Below are positions 35,876 through 45,193 of a stretch of 64,000 nt of DNA, piece after piece. The stretch comes from Xanthocytophaga agilis (lineage in GTDB: Bacteria > Bacteroidota > Bacteroidia > Cytophagales > 172606-1). The position numbers were made by a program, and so were the translations under genes. Numbering within the stretch: position 1 is the stretch's first letter; each line of letters begins with the position of its first letter. A model generated the notes under the pieces. That model searched no databases, was not told the origin of the DNA, and was given only the letters and a program-made list of their open reading frames with translations. The stretch is taken from positions 62,001 through 126,000 of the forward strand of contig NZ_JASJOU010000011.1 of assembly GCF_030068605.1 (NCBI RefSeq), read 5' to 3'.

Positions 35876-36343
35876 TTAAAGCTCCTGTTCCAACACAACT
35901 GACTGGGTAAGAGTTTTGTTATTCTTCATCCAGTCTAATAATAAGCTATAAAAGAGTTGTATACATAATCCCATCCAAGACGTAAATACAAATTGTAATC
36001 CATTTTGGCCATCACTTACATAACAGAGCGTTTTAGCATTACTAAATAACCACCCAATAGAACACTGCAAAAATATATACTCTAAAAGATTATAAAGCCA
36101 GATCTTTCCCTCACTAAACTTCTGAGATTGGCTATCTTTTAAAACAAAACAGGTAAAAATAAACGGAGTAATTATGGATCCACTTGCCATTAAAATGAAT
36201 AGTAGTTTCCATGCTACCTCACAGCCCTGGGTAAAAGATTGCAATAACGTTTGCAAACCAAGAATACCGGTCATTGAAAAACCGGAAATGAAAAATCCAG
36301 CAACTGAAAACTTTAATGTGGGAATAGTGAACTGATATTTCAT
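35876..36343 (-). CDS. Hypothetical four-helix membrane protein
   Basis: 155 residues with four hydrophobic stretches (around FSVAGFFISGFSMTGILGL, LLFILMASGSIITPFIF, YIFLQCSIGWLF and GLCIQLFYSLLL) and a short polar C-terminus. No family recognised and no catalytic residues evident. It is preceded on the same strand by a secreted protein gene 114 bp away; both are lower in G+C than the rest of the window, which may mean recent acquisition or simply weak selection. Confidence 0.65.
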   Translation of the reverse strand: MKYQFTIPTLKFSVAGFFISGFSMTGILGLQTLLQSFTQGCEVAWKLLFILMASGSIITPFIFTCFVLKDSQSQKFSEGKIWLYNLLEYIFLQCSIGWLFSNAKTLCYVSDGQNGLQFVFTSWMGLCIQLFYSLLLDWMKNNKTLTQSVVLEQEL

Positions 36344-36457
36344 TTTATAATCACATTATTTGTCAATAATGAAAACAACTTGATTTATTACAACAAACAT
36401 TTACACCTAAATAATACGGACAATCCAAATAATAAATATCCATTATAGCTAACTATT

Positions 36458-36931
36458 CTACAACTGGATACATTTATCCATACTCCCATATCCATCAATA
36501 CACAACGCTATTCGACTAATCTTTTCTTTTCCATAGGTACTTAAATTCCAATTAAGAGTCTCACTAGAACTCTTTGTATACTGAAGTTTATCTGAATAGA
36601 CATTAATTATTATTTTATCACTATAAATTAAAAGAAGATGACTTAAATGTCCAGGAGGTTCATCTGTCAAAACATAATATCTATATTCTTTAATTGTCGG
36701 ACTTGCAATAAATGATTTGACTGTCTTTCCTTTAAAAACTTTCATATTAACTTTTAGTAGCTTTTTCAATAAGTTTTTTTCTTTGTTACTCAGCCCCGAA
36801 GTATCTATTGTCTGAATAGATTTTTGGGATTGAAGTTCAAACGAAGGCAATTTCTCGCTACCATTTACAAATCCACAATAGATAGTCAGAAATAAGACAG
36901 GGAGTATTATAAATGCTCTGGTAATACTCAT
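36458..36931 (-). CDS. Hypothetical secreted protein
   Basis: 157 residues with an N-terminal signal (FIILPVLFLTIYCGFVNG, cut near residue 24). Mature part is Lys/Ser-rich with an alpha-plus-beta pattern (KNLLKKLLKVNMKVF, then beta strands EYRYYVLTD, SHLLLIYSDKIIINVY) and a late Cys pair (ALCIDGYGSMDKCIQL). No known domain recognised. It may be co-transcribed with the membrane protein downstream. Confidence 0.6.
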   Translation of the reverse strand: MSITRAFIILPVLFLTIYCGFVNGSEKLPSFELQSQKSIQTIDTSGLSNKEKNLLKKLLKVNMKVFKGKTVKSFIASPTIKEYRYYVLTDEPPGHLSHLLLIYSDKIIINVYSDKLQYTKSSSETLNWNLSTYGKEKISRIALCIDGYGSMDKCIQL

Positions 36932-37027
36932 AGTAGGTTAAAGGCTTGCGTTGTTTATAATAATTTAGTCTACTACTAAGAGAAGCTTTAGTTGCTTACT
37001 ATTAATTTATCTTTTGATTTGCTCCGC

Positions 37028-37585
37028 TTACAAATAAGAGGAAGCAAACTGCTCCTTTGTTAGTTCATATAATACATGACGACAAAGCATACTATCCTTA
37101 TCAACTTTCGGATGGTCAAAATCTTTGATGCAAGACATTCCAAGTCGTTGCATCACCTTCTCTGACCTGGTATTTAGTTTGGCGGTAAATGATACAATCT
37201 TATCCAGATTCAACGTTTCAAAACCAAATTTCAAACAAGCATTAGCAGCTTCTGTGGCTATTCCTTTTCCCCAGAATTCTTTTCGTAATCTCCAGCCAAT
37301 CTCTACACAAGGAGTAAAGTCGCTTTCAAATGACGGGATCATCAAACCCGTAAAACCAATGAATTCTGTTGAGGCTTTGTCTTCGAGTGCAAACAATCCA
37401 AAGTGGTGTTTGCCAAAATGAGTTATGATTCTTTCTACAAAAGATAAGGTCTCTTCTTGTGACAGTGTTTTGGGAAAGTATTTCATTACGTCAGTATCCT
37501 GATTCATTTCCACAAATGGGTTGATATCCTTCTCCGTCCATTTTCTCAGAATTAGTCTATCTGTAACCAGTGAGTCCAAAATCAT
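37028..37585 (-). CDS. GNAT-family N-acetyltransferase, RimJ/RimL type
   Basis: 185 residues from ATG 37585 (the frame opens at 37621, but this ATG starts the normal family N-terminus LVTDRLILRKWTEKD). The acetyl-CoA loop is visible as WRLRKEFWGKGIATEA, with the following helix (ANACLKFGFETL) and the NTRSEKVMQRLGM segment typical of the RimJ/RimL-like branch. These enzymes acetylate protein N-termini or small amines; the acceptor is unknown. Single gene. Confidence 0.92.
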   Translation of the reverse strand: MILDSLVTDRLILRKWTEKDINPFVEMNQDTDVMKYFPKTLSQEETLSFVERIITHFGKHHFGLFALEDKASTEFIGFTGLMIPSFESDFTPCVEIGWRLRKEFWGKGIATEAANACLKFGFETLNLDKIVSFTAKLNTRSEKVMQRLGMSCIKDFDHPKVDKDSMLCRHVLYELTKEQFASSYL

Positions 37586-37744
37586 GATATAGTGTGTAAA
37601 TAGTATCTTAATTTCATACAAATACCGATCTATGTGATCTGTTCTGTAAAAATACTAGTATGTATTGCCTGCACAAAATCATACACTTTCAACAACCTAT
37701 CTTCAGATTAAATTGTTATCTTGTGAAACCCAGCCAGATGTCCC

Positions 37745-38077
37745 ATGAGTCAGAGCCCGATTGATTTGATTATGATCAAATCTGTGAAACAGATCTTAAA
37801 AGATCCAGAGATTCATTCTCTTTTTTGCGATTACATGCGGAATGTACTGGCGTATAAACAGATTTTTATTCTACCCTCTGAAATAAAACAGATAACCGAA
37901 TGGGAGTTGATTCGGGAACGGCTGGAAATAAGCCGTCAGCGACTGGACCTCACACTTCAGTTACATACGGAATTTTGCTCAATTTGTAAGTTTATTATGC
38001 AGTTGGGACGCTTACCGGTGTCAGAAATTGACCGAATTCTTGATATTGTAGACATACGAAGGCGTTACAGACCCTAA
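37745..38077 (+). CDS. Hypothetical helical protein
   Basis: 110 residues, almost wholly helical by composition, with hydrophobic-heptad segments (IKSVKQILKDPEIHSLF, LIRERLEISRQRLDLTLQL) and a Cys pair (FCSICKF). Ends in a basic tail (DIVDIRRRYRP). No signal peptide or membrane helix; no family recognised. The frame has normal codon use and no overlapping rival. It lies divergent to the acetyltransferase. Confidence 0.6.
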   Translation: MSQSPIDLIMIKSVKQILKDPEIHSLFCDYMRNVLAYKQIFILPSEIKQITEWELIRERLEISRQRLDLTLQLHTEFCSICKFIMQLGRLPVSEIDRILDIVDIRRRYRP

Positions 38078-38411
38078 CCTCTGATAGTCCTCACGCTGGT
38101 TTTTAAAGGATACCATCTGTACATTTCAAGTTGATCTGCTTCATTTTTTACCTAATAAAATTCCGTTCAACAAAAAAGTGTATACTTTCTGAGTTTGGCT
38201 CAGGAATTTCTGTAATTTACCACCATCTCTGCCATATGTATAGATAATCATACATTTTTGCAGGTCACTAAGTGGCTCTGGTATGTATCAAGGCTAAGAT
38301 ATGGTAACATCTCTGCAAGCATTCCAAATATGTAATAACAATCATTAGTCGCGGTATACTCACATCAATCCAACAGGATTTATTTACTATCACTAACAAT
38401 ATGCAACACCT
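38078..38411. other. 334-bp spacer
   Basis: No coding frame, hairpin or clear -7 box seen; TACATTTTTG at about 38252 is one base too long for the consensus. It presumably carries the promoter of the small charged protein gene. Confidence 0.4.
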
Positions 38412-38588
38412 ATGAAAGGCCAAAAGAAAAAAAACGAGCAAACCCCGTCTAATTACTCGCGTGAACGCAATGCAGATTCACAATACGCAAAAATCAGGCG
38501 GCTAATTAACAAAGAAAAAGACAAAACCCCTCTGGATCAGGAAGACCTACCCGAAGATACAACTGATAGTGATGACAGTGATAACTAA
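38412..38588 (+). CDS. Small highly charged hypothetical protein (58 residues)
   Basis: ATG 38412 to TAA 38586-38588. The N-terminal half is basic (MKGQKKKNEQTPSNYSRER, then KIRRLINKEKDK), the C-terminal half very acidic (LDQEDLPEDTTDSDDSDN). This split charge and the lack of hydrophobic residues suggest a disordered nucleic-acid- or protein-binding peptide. The frame is clean and codon use is like that of its neighbours, and a hairpin follows it. No family recognised; expression would settle it. Confidence 0.55.
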   Translation: MKGQKKKNEQTPSNYSRERNADSQYAKIRRLINKEKDKTPLDQEDLPEDTTDSDDSDN

Positions 38589-38613
38589 TACGGAAAACTC
38601 AGAAATTACTGTC

Positions 38614-38678
38614 TAATGGTGGTAGGAACATTTTCTATGTGAGCATTTACATAAAGCAAAATGTTCCTATAACCATTA
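38614..38678. repeat. Imperfect 21-bp inverted repeat
   Basis: Arms 38614-38634 and 38658-38678 pair at 19 of 21 positions around a 23-nt loop, in which TATGT/ACATA can extend the stem. It lies between the small charged protein gene and the end of the efflux operon. Neither side has a T-run, so it may be a weak two-way terminator or an element remnant. Confidence 0.5.
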
Positions 38679-38721
38679 ATTAAAGCTGTATGGTTCTGTA
38701 ATAACAAGTCATACGATTTTT

Positions 38722-39864
38722 TTAATCTTCTCCTTCTGCATTATTTTTCATTTTCATCAGTAAGGCATAGGCATTTTTAGTTACCAGTTTTGTGGCGGTG
38801 GTAATTCCTGGAGCATCTATCTGTTCAAGATCACCATTGGTATTACCTGGCACAACACGTTTCATATAAAATGTATTCTGCTCTTTTTCCTCAAATACAT
38901 AAAAACTATTTTGCCAGCGTACCACAGCATCTTCATGTACAGTCAGAGCGGTTTTATTGTTAACCGCTACTTCTGCATTCATAAACATACCGGGCAAAAG
39001 AGTAGCATCAAACTGCTTAAAGTGGCAATGTATAGTAGCCATTCTATCCTGGTCCAGATGTTTACTAATCAGTAAAATTTCAGCTTCGTATTTTTTATCC
39101 GGATTCTCATTGTTGTAGGCTATCACTTTTTGTCCTACAGACAAATGATTGATGTCTTTCTCAAATACATTTAGTGCCAGGTGTATATCTTCAGGGTTAA
39201 CCAGTTCAAAGAGAACATCTGTTGGAGAAGTATATTTTCCAATGTTCACATTGACCTTTGTTACAAAACCATTTATAGGTGATAGAATATTTACGGTTCT
39301 GGAAATGTTATCGGCGGTAAGCCGGCTAGGATTGAGTCCAATCAGTTCCAGCTTTTCAGCCAGAGCCCGTGTATTGATACGCTGGCTTTCCAATTCAGCT
39401 TTACTTTGCTGCAATACTTTATCACTACTTGCCTTACTGGCATTGAGCTCCTGCTGACGTGCATATTCAGTGCTTGCTAACTGGAATTTTTCCTTAGCAG
39501 ATAAATAATCTTGTTGCAGTTGAATAAACTGCATATCTTCCAATACACCCAGTACCTGTCCTTTTCGTACATGCATTCCGGGTAGAAGATCTGTCTTTCT
39601 CAAATAGCCACCCAAGGGAAAACTTACACTTACTGCGCTTTGTGGAGGGACATCAATAGTACCTTGTAGCTGAAGTATACCATTTACCAGAGTGGTTTTG
39701 GGTGTACCTACTTCAATACCTGCATTTTTAATCTGTTCAGTGGTCAGTTTTACTATATTGGTATCAGCAGGTGCTTGTTCAGAAGCTGTTTCTTTTGCGT
39801 TCTCCTGATTCTGACAAGCGGCTATTGTCAAAACAGCAAGAAAGAAAATTATATATTTTTTCAT
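38722..39864 (-). CDS. RND efflux periplasmic adaptor, CusB/HlyD type
   Basis: 380 residues with a lipoprotein signal (LTIAAC, Cys17). Order: beta-barrel and lipoyl halves (GYLRKTDLLPGMHVRKGQVL, then SPINGFVTKVNVNIGKYTSP), an alpha-helical hairpin (about 115-180; QLQQDYLSAKEKFQLASTEY) and a membrane-proximal domain. It should bridge the inner-membrane pump and the outer-membrane channel, here both parts of the adjoining fused protein. Start codon 14 bp after the pump stop. No His/Met-rich metal motif stands out, so which metal is exported cannot be said. Confidence 0.93.
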   Translation of the reverse strand: MKKYIIFFLAVLTIAACQNQENAKETASEQAPADTNIVKLTTEQIKNAGIEVGTPKTTLVNGILQLQGTIDVPPQSAVSVSFPLGGYLRKTDLLPGMHVRKGQVLGVLEDMQFIQLQQDYLSAKEKFQLASTEYARQQELNASKASSDKVLQQSKAELESQRINTRALAEKLELIGLNPSRLTADNISRTVNILSPINGFVTKVNVNIGKYTSPTDVLFELVNPEDIHLALNVFEKDINHLSVGQKVIAYNNENPDKKYEAEILLISKHLDQDRMATIHCHFKQFDATLLPGMFMNAEVAVNNKTALTVHEDAVVRWQNSFYVFEEKEQNTFYMKRVVPGNTNGDLEQIDAPGITTATKLVTKNAYALLMKMKNNAEGED

Positions 39865-39878
39865 AGTCTGTCTGTGTT

Positions 39879-42800
39879 TTATAAGTTCAGTAATTTTTGG
39901 GCCTGGATAACCGATTGATTATAGCTATTGAGCATATCCAGATACTCATTTTTAATTCCAATGGCCTGATCCACCAGAATTACCCATTGCAGGTAATCAA
40001 TCTCCCCTCCGATAAACTGTGTGTCAGCGGTAGTAATGATAGTAGTAGCATTTTCTAGTGCCTGTTGCTGATAATATTCCAGACTGTTAGCATACTTCTG
40101 CACCTGTTCATAGGCAGTTTGCCATTCTGTCTGTAGTTGCGATAACCTGTAATTGCTTCGTTTCTGTGCCATCTCCCATTCTACTTTTGCAGCATTTATT
40201 TTAGCAGATTGCGCTCCAAAAAACAGAGGTATGCCAATACCTGCGCTGACATAGCTAAATCGTCTGTTTGTCGGGAAATAGGTATCTTGTCCATTCACAA
40301 TCTGATAACCAGCTATACTCTGGTTATTATAACCGACAATAAAATCAGGCAGAAGTCTGGATTTTTCCATCCGCCATCTCCACTTAGCAGCTTCTGTCTG
40401 GTGTTGTGTAAGAGATACCTGAGGCAGTTGTTCCAGAGTAACCGATTGATTGAAAGCAAAAGAAATGCGAATACTGTCTGTTTCAGGGAGATACTGAGTA
40501 TTGTCACCAAGCAACAGATTAAACTGGCGCATTGCGATAGTGATATCTGAAGAGATCATCCGCAACTGATTAGCAATCTGCTGACGATGAGATTGAGCAG
40601 TTGTTTTCTCCAAAATGTTGGTCTCACCCGTCTTGAATCGCAGACTGGCTTTGGACTCAAACAACAGATAAATGCTGTCAGCATAGTGCAACAGCTTTTG
40701 TTTTTCATGCAGCCAAACCAGTTCGTAAAATAGCTGTCGTACATTGGCTTTTAGGTCAAGTTCTATTAATCTGGTCTCCGCCTGTGCTGCCAGATAATTT
40801 TCACGTAATGATTTCTTTTGATTACTGTATACAGACGGAAAACTGATCGACTGGCTAATGCCAAACCGGGTATCATTCTGTATACTATTCATCTGCCCAT
40901 AATCCGCAGATAGCTGTGTTTTGGCGAGTTCGAAAGAACTTCTTTGGCGTATGCTTTCAGCTTTTTCATTCAGCCGGGCACCCTGTGCCTGAAGATTATG
41001 CTCTAGTGCCAATGATACAGCCTGATTCAGACCTATTGGAGTGATTGAGTTATTCTGCCCATTAACAGCTATAATACTAAAAAACAATAGTATAGTCGCT
41101 GCTACTGTCTGGCTAGGCTTTGCTTTGGATTTGCCTTCAAACATCAGATACAAGGCAGGTAGTACAAATAAGGTCAGCAAAGTAGCAGTGATCAAACCAC
41201 CTATCACCACGGTAGCCAACGGACGTTGTACCTCTGCTCCTGCTCCATTACTCAGTGCCATAGGCAAAAAACCCAGAGAAGCCACAGCCGCTGTCATAAG
41301 AACTGGTCTCAAACGGTTGCGCGTTCCCTGCATCACCAACTGTAAAGTGTCCAATATCCTGTCTTCTTTTTTGAGGCGATTAAACTCTGAGATCAATACG
41401 ATACCATTTAATACAGCCACCCCAAACAAGGCAATAAAGCCCACCCCTGCTGAGATACTGAAAGGCATACCCCGCAACGCCAGTGCAAACACGCCACCTA
41501 TAGCAGATAACGGTATGGCTGTATAAATTAAAGCTCCTTCTTTTACAGAAGAAAAAGCAAAGTAAAGCATCACAAAAATAAGCAGCAGGGCCACTGGCAC
41601 CGCAATGCTCAAACGTTGTTTGGCTTGTTGCAGGTTCTCAAATGCGCCACCATACGTAATAGTATAACCGGGTTCCAGTTTCACTTTCTGATTTATTTTC
41701 CGCTGGAGTTCTTCGACAATAGATTGCACATCACGTCCTCTTACATTGAAGCCAACGGTAATTCGACGTTTGGCATTCTCTCGCTGAATCTGATTAGGTC
41801 CTTCTATTTCATCAATGGCGGCTACCTGATATAGTGGAATCTGATTTCCATGGGTAGTAGCAATCATCAGGTTTCTCACATCTGCAATATTCTTCCGGCC
41901 CTCACTACCTACACGTACTACCAGATCAAACCGTTTTTCACCTTCATAGATTTGTCCGGCAGCAGCTCCGGCAAAAGCAGCATTGACAGTACGGTTTATC
42001 TCTTCAATATTTAATCCATATTTGGCAATCTCTGCCCGGTTGTATCGAATAACCACCTGCGGCATACCTGTCACCTTTTCAACATACCAGTCTGCTGTTC
42101 CAGCTACCGTTTTGCTGATAGTACCAATCTGTTCTGCATAACGGGCTAGTGTGTTAAGGTCTTCGCCAAATACTTTACAAACTACATCCTGCTTAGCCCC
42201 TGTCATCAGTTCATTGAAACGCATCTGAACCGGAAACTGAAATCCTTGTGTCACCCCAGGAATAGCATTCTGTACTGCTTCAGACATTTTGGAAGCCAGT
42301 TCAGGAAAGCTGCTGGCACTTGTCCATTCAGATTTATCTTTCAGCACAATGATCATATCTCCTCCTTCGATAGGCATAGGATCAGTAGGGATTTCAGCAC
42401 TCCCCACACGTGATACAATCTTTTCTATTTCCGGAAACTTTTTTTCCAGCACCTCTCCTATTTGCTGAAAACTCTTGATAGTAGTAGACAGATTGGTTCC
42501 TACCAGAAGACGTGTTTCCACTGCAAAATCACCTTCTTCCAGTTGGGGAATAAACTCTCCTCCCATGTTGGAAAAGACAACTACAGCCAATGCAAATAAT
42601 CCAAATGCAGACAAAACTAATGTCTTCCGAAATCGTAGTGCTTTACCCAACAACCGTTGATACAGGTTTTCAATTTTGTCCATCACTCTATCCGAAATTG
42701 TTGGCTTATGAGATAGCTTTTTGCTGATGAAAAGTGAGCTAATCATGGGTACATAGGTAAGCGAAAGAATAAAAGCTCCCATAATAGCAAAAGCTACTGT

Positions 42801-44240
42801 CTGTGCCATGGGTTTAAACATCTTTCCTTCAATTCCTTCTAATGAAAGAATAGGGAGATACACTATCAGAATAATAATCTGTCCAAATACGGCAGCATTC
42901 ATCATTCGCGAAGCGGAACCTGCTACCTCCTGATTAAGTTCCTCCTGAGAAAGTGTATTGACATGCTGGTATCTTTTTGAGAAATGCAGGTGATGCAGAA
43001 TAGCCTCTACGATGATTACAGCGCCATCGACAATCAACCCAAAATCCAGTGCACCCAGACTCATCAGGTTGCCACTCACACCAAATGTATTCATCATGAT
43101 AATGGCAAAGAGCATAGCCAGTGGAATCACCGAAGCTACAATCAATCCTGCCCGCAGATTACCCAGGAAGATTACCAGCACAAAAATCACAATCAACGCC
43201 CCTTCCATTAAATTATGTTCTACTGTGCCAATGGCGTTATTTACCATTTTGGTACGATCCAGAAAAGGCTCAATCACAAGTCCAGCAGGTAGTGTCTTCT
43301 GGATTTCCTCAATACGTTGTTTTACATTCTGGATTACCTCAGAGGAATTCTCTCCTTTCAGCATCATCACAATAGCACCCACTACTTCACCATTGGGATA
43401 AAAAGTTAAGGCACCATAGCGGGTAGCAGCCCCTAAACGTATAGCTGCTACATTTTTTATAAGTACAGGTGTCCCATCGGTTGTGTTTTTAACAACAATA
43501 TTCTCAATATCAGCAATACTTCCGGCAAGTCCCTCACTGCGGATATACATAACTGCAGGTCCTTTTTCTATATAGGCGCCACCTGTATTCTGGTTATTCG
43601 TCTTCAGGGCATTGAATACATCAGAAATAGTCAATCCAAGTGATTTTAACTGATAGGGATTGATAGCTACCTCATATTGTTTTAGTTCACCTCCAAACGT
43701 TGAGACATCCGCAACCCCTTTTGTTCCCAGTAACTGCCGACGTACAATCCAATCCTGAATCGTACGCAGATCAGCCAATGAATACTTGTCTTCATATCCA
43801 TTCTTTGGACGAAGTACATATTGATAGATCTCACCCAGGCCAGTAGACACAGGTGCTAGTTCGGGCTTGCGGGCGTTTTCATTGATCTCTATTTGTTGCA
43901 GGCGTTCTGTGACCTGCTGACGTGCCCAGTAAATATCTGCATCGTCCTCAAAGACCACACTAATCAGCGACAAGCCAAAACGGGACAAACTGCGACTTTC
44001 TTTCAGATGTGGGATATTACTGATGGCTTGTTCAATAGGAAATGTAATCAGTCGCTCTACATCTTGTGCTCCCAATGCAGGAGCCGTAGTAATAATCTGC
44101 ACCTGATTATTGGTAATATCAGGTACGGCATCTATAGGCAATCGGCTCACTTCATATACACCATAGACAATCCAGAGTGCAATGAATAAGCCAACAATCA
44201 GTTTATTCTTAACTGAGAATTGAATGATCTTATCAAGCAT
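39879..44240 (-). CDS. CusA/CzcA-type heavy-metal RND pump fused to a TolC-family outer-membrane channel
   Basis: 1453 residues. Residues 1-about 1033 are a full HME-type RND transporter: 12 membrane helices, two periplasmic loops, and the LGALDFGLIVDGAVIIVE segment of helix 4 with the proton-relay acids. Next comes a hydrophobic stretch (TVAATILLFFSIIAVNGQ, about 1045-1062), then a TolC-like domain (about 1068-1453) with the long helical repeats (LKANVRQLFYELVWLHEKQ, GETNILEKTTAQSHRQQ, ...YQQQALENATTII). No stop or frameshift separates the two, so it is a true fusion, a form known in Bacteroidota. With CusB it should export divalent or monovalent metal ions. The hydrophobic junction is probably the old TolC signal peptide, perhaps cleaved in the mature protein. 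Confidence 0.94.
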   Translation of the reverse strand: MLDKIIQFSVKNKLIVGLFIALWIVYGVYEVSRLPIDAVPDITNNQVQIITTAPALGAQDVERLITFPIEQAISNIPHLKESRSLSRFGLSLISVVFEDDADIYWARQQVTERLQQIEINENARKPELAPVSTGLGEIYQYVLRPKNGYEDKYSLADLRTIQDWIVRRQLLGTKGVADVSTFGGELKQYEVAINPYQLKSLGLTISDVFNALKTNNQNTGGAYIEKGPAVMYIRSEGLAGSIADIENIVVKNTTDGTPVLIKNVAAIRLGAATRYGALTFYPNGEVVGAIVMMLKGENSSEVIQNVKQRIEEIQKTLPAGLVIEPFLDRTKMVNNAIGTVEHNLMEGALIVIFVLVIFLGNLRAGLIVASVIPLAMLFAIIMMNTFGVSGNLMSLGALDFGLIVDGAVIIVEAILHHLHFSKRYQHVNTLSQEELNQEVAGSASRMMNAAVFGQIIILIVYLPILSLEGIEGKMFKPMAQTVAFAIMGAFILSLTYVPMISSLFISKKLSHKPTISDRVMDKIENLYQRLLGKALRFRKTLVLSAFGLFALAVVVFSNMGGEFIPQLEEGDFAVETRLLVGTNLSTTIKSFQQIGEVLEKKFPEIEKIVSRVGSAEIPTDPMPIEGGDMIIVLKDKSEWTSASSFPELASKMSEAVQNAIPGVTQGFQFPVQMRFNELMTGAKQDVVCKVFGEDLNTLARYAEQIGTISKTVAGTADWYVEKVTGMPQVVIRYNRAEIAKYGLNIEEINRTVNAAFAGAAAGQIYEGEKRFDLVVRVGSEGRKNIADVRNLMIATTHGNQIPLYQVAAIDEIEGPNQIQRENAKRRITVGFNVRGRDVQSIVEELQRKINQKVKLEPGYTITYGGAFENLQQAKQRLSIAVPVALLLIFVMLYFAFSSVKEGALIYTAIPLSAIGGVFALALRGMPFSISAGVGFIALFGVAVLNGIVLISEFNRLKKEDRILDTLQLVMQGTRNRLRPVLMTAAVASLGFLPMALSNGAGAEVQRPLATVVIGGLITATLLTLFVLPALYLMFEGKSKAKPSQTVAATILLFFSIIAVNGQNNSITPIGLNQAVSLALEHNLQAQGARLNEKAESIRQRSSFELAKTQLSADYGQMNSIQNDTRFGISQSISFPSVYSNQKKSLRENYLAAQAETRLIELDLKANVRQLFYELVWLHEKQKLLHYADSIYLLFESKASLRFKTGETNILEKTTAQSHRQQIANQLRMISSDITIAMRQFNLLLGDNTQYLPETDSIRISFAFNQSVTLEQLPQVSLTQHQTEAAKWRWRMEKSRLLPDFIVGYNNQSIAGYQIVNGQDTYFPTNRRFSYVSAGIGIPLFFGAQSAKINAAKVEWEMAQKRSNYRLSQLQTEWQTAYEQVQKYANSLEYYQQQALENATTIITTADTQFIGGEIDYLQWVILVDQAIGIKNEYLDMLNSYNQSVIQAQKLLNL

Positions 44241-44459
44241 GGTTTGATGAATAGTAAATTGCAGAAAAGCGTGTATAGCTATGCGACCTCTGCTCTCAGC
44301 TGAATGCTACAGAACAAATAGCCTACATAACCCAACACACGAAAATGGTTGGAGACAGAATGATTAAAGACTGAGAACAACAAAGCTGTAATCACAGTCA
44401 GTAGCCACTATCCTGAATACCAGAAAAGTACCTCTATCAAAGAGTACTAAAACTGCAAT

Positions 44460-44837
44460 TTACGCACATGGAGGCCTGAATGGGGCAGGTAGGCTGGGAT
44501 CTGGATGAAACTGGGACTTGTATGCAGGTTCATCTTTGGGGAGAATTTGTATAAATGTCTGATTATACGATATACGCACAGGAGGCATAAACAAGACCTG
44601 TTGCGAATGGGTATTGATCTTTTTAAAAGGCAATTGCATATCCCGATCATTGTCCTGATCATTCATATCTTCTCCCCAATAGTGCATAGACAGAAAATCA
44701 AACAAACTGATGTTTTGATCCCGTTGTTTATGCTCTTCATAATGCTGGAAGAAGACAGGAAGTTTCAGAAACTGATCTAATAACGAACTATCCGTTATCA
44801 TTAAAAGGATCAATATGTGAAGACATAATTTTCTCAC
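44460..44837 (-). CDS. Small secreted protein accompanying the metal-efflux operon
   Basis: 125 residues with an N-terminal signal or membrane helix (LHILILLMITDSSLLD). The mature part carries a pattern found in small proteins just upstream of Bacteroidota metal RND pumps: LPVFFQHYEEHK, FDFLSMHYWGEDMNDQDND and DMQLPFK. Several His, Asp and Glu residues could bind metal; a role as periplasmic metal chaperone or sensor is inference. It is the first gene of the unit, 219 bp before the pump. Confidence 0.75.
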   Translation of the reverse strand: MRKLCLHILILLMITDSSLLDQFLKLPVFFQHYEEHKQRDQNISLFDFLSMHYWGEDMNDQDNDRDMQLPFKKINTHSQQVLFMPPVRISYNQTFIQILPKDEPAYKSQFHPDPSLPAPFRPPCA

Positions 44838-45193
44838 AAATGCAAAAATAACTTTTAATTCAGCTTAGGCAAATATTTATATACAAACTTCCTCTTTGGC
44901 TCCTATTGCCCATATTAACAAATATATAACTCAAAATAATTAAAACTCACACATATTTACACCCACACTCTTTACAGAATCAGATTTACAAAAAAGTAAA
45001 ACAGTATGAGTAACTACTATCTTATATTCTCACAATGGCTAATTATATTAATTCTAAACAAATGGCTGACAATCAATATATATATTTTTATCTAAAAAAA
45101 TCCTACGTAGATATTACATCTGTAAGGACTTATCGAAATCTCAGGTTACTCTCCATTATAGGAACCTATTAATAGTAACAGATCACCTTTCGT
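44838..45193. other. 356-bp A+T-rich divergent spacer
   Basis: Contains the promoters of the metal-efflux unit (minus) and of the membrane PAS kinase (plus). I found no perfect -7 box and no palindrome long enough to call an operator. Confidence 0.4.

Noticed and set aside
43012-43401. 129-codon frame on the plus strand inside the metal pump gene
   Set aside because: Shadow of the pump coding sequence; Ser/Thr/Ile-rich antisense composition.
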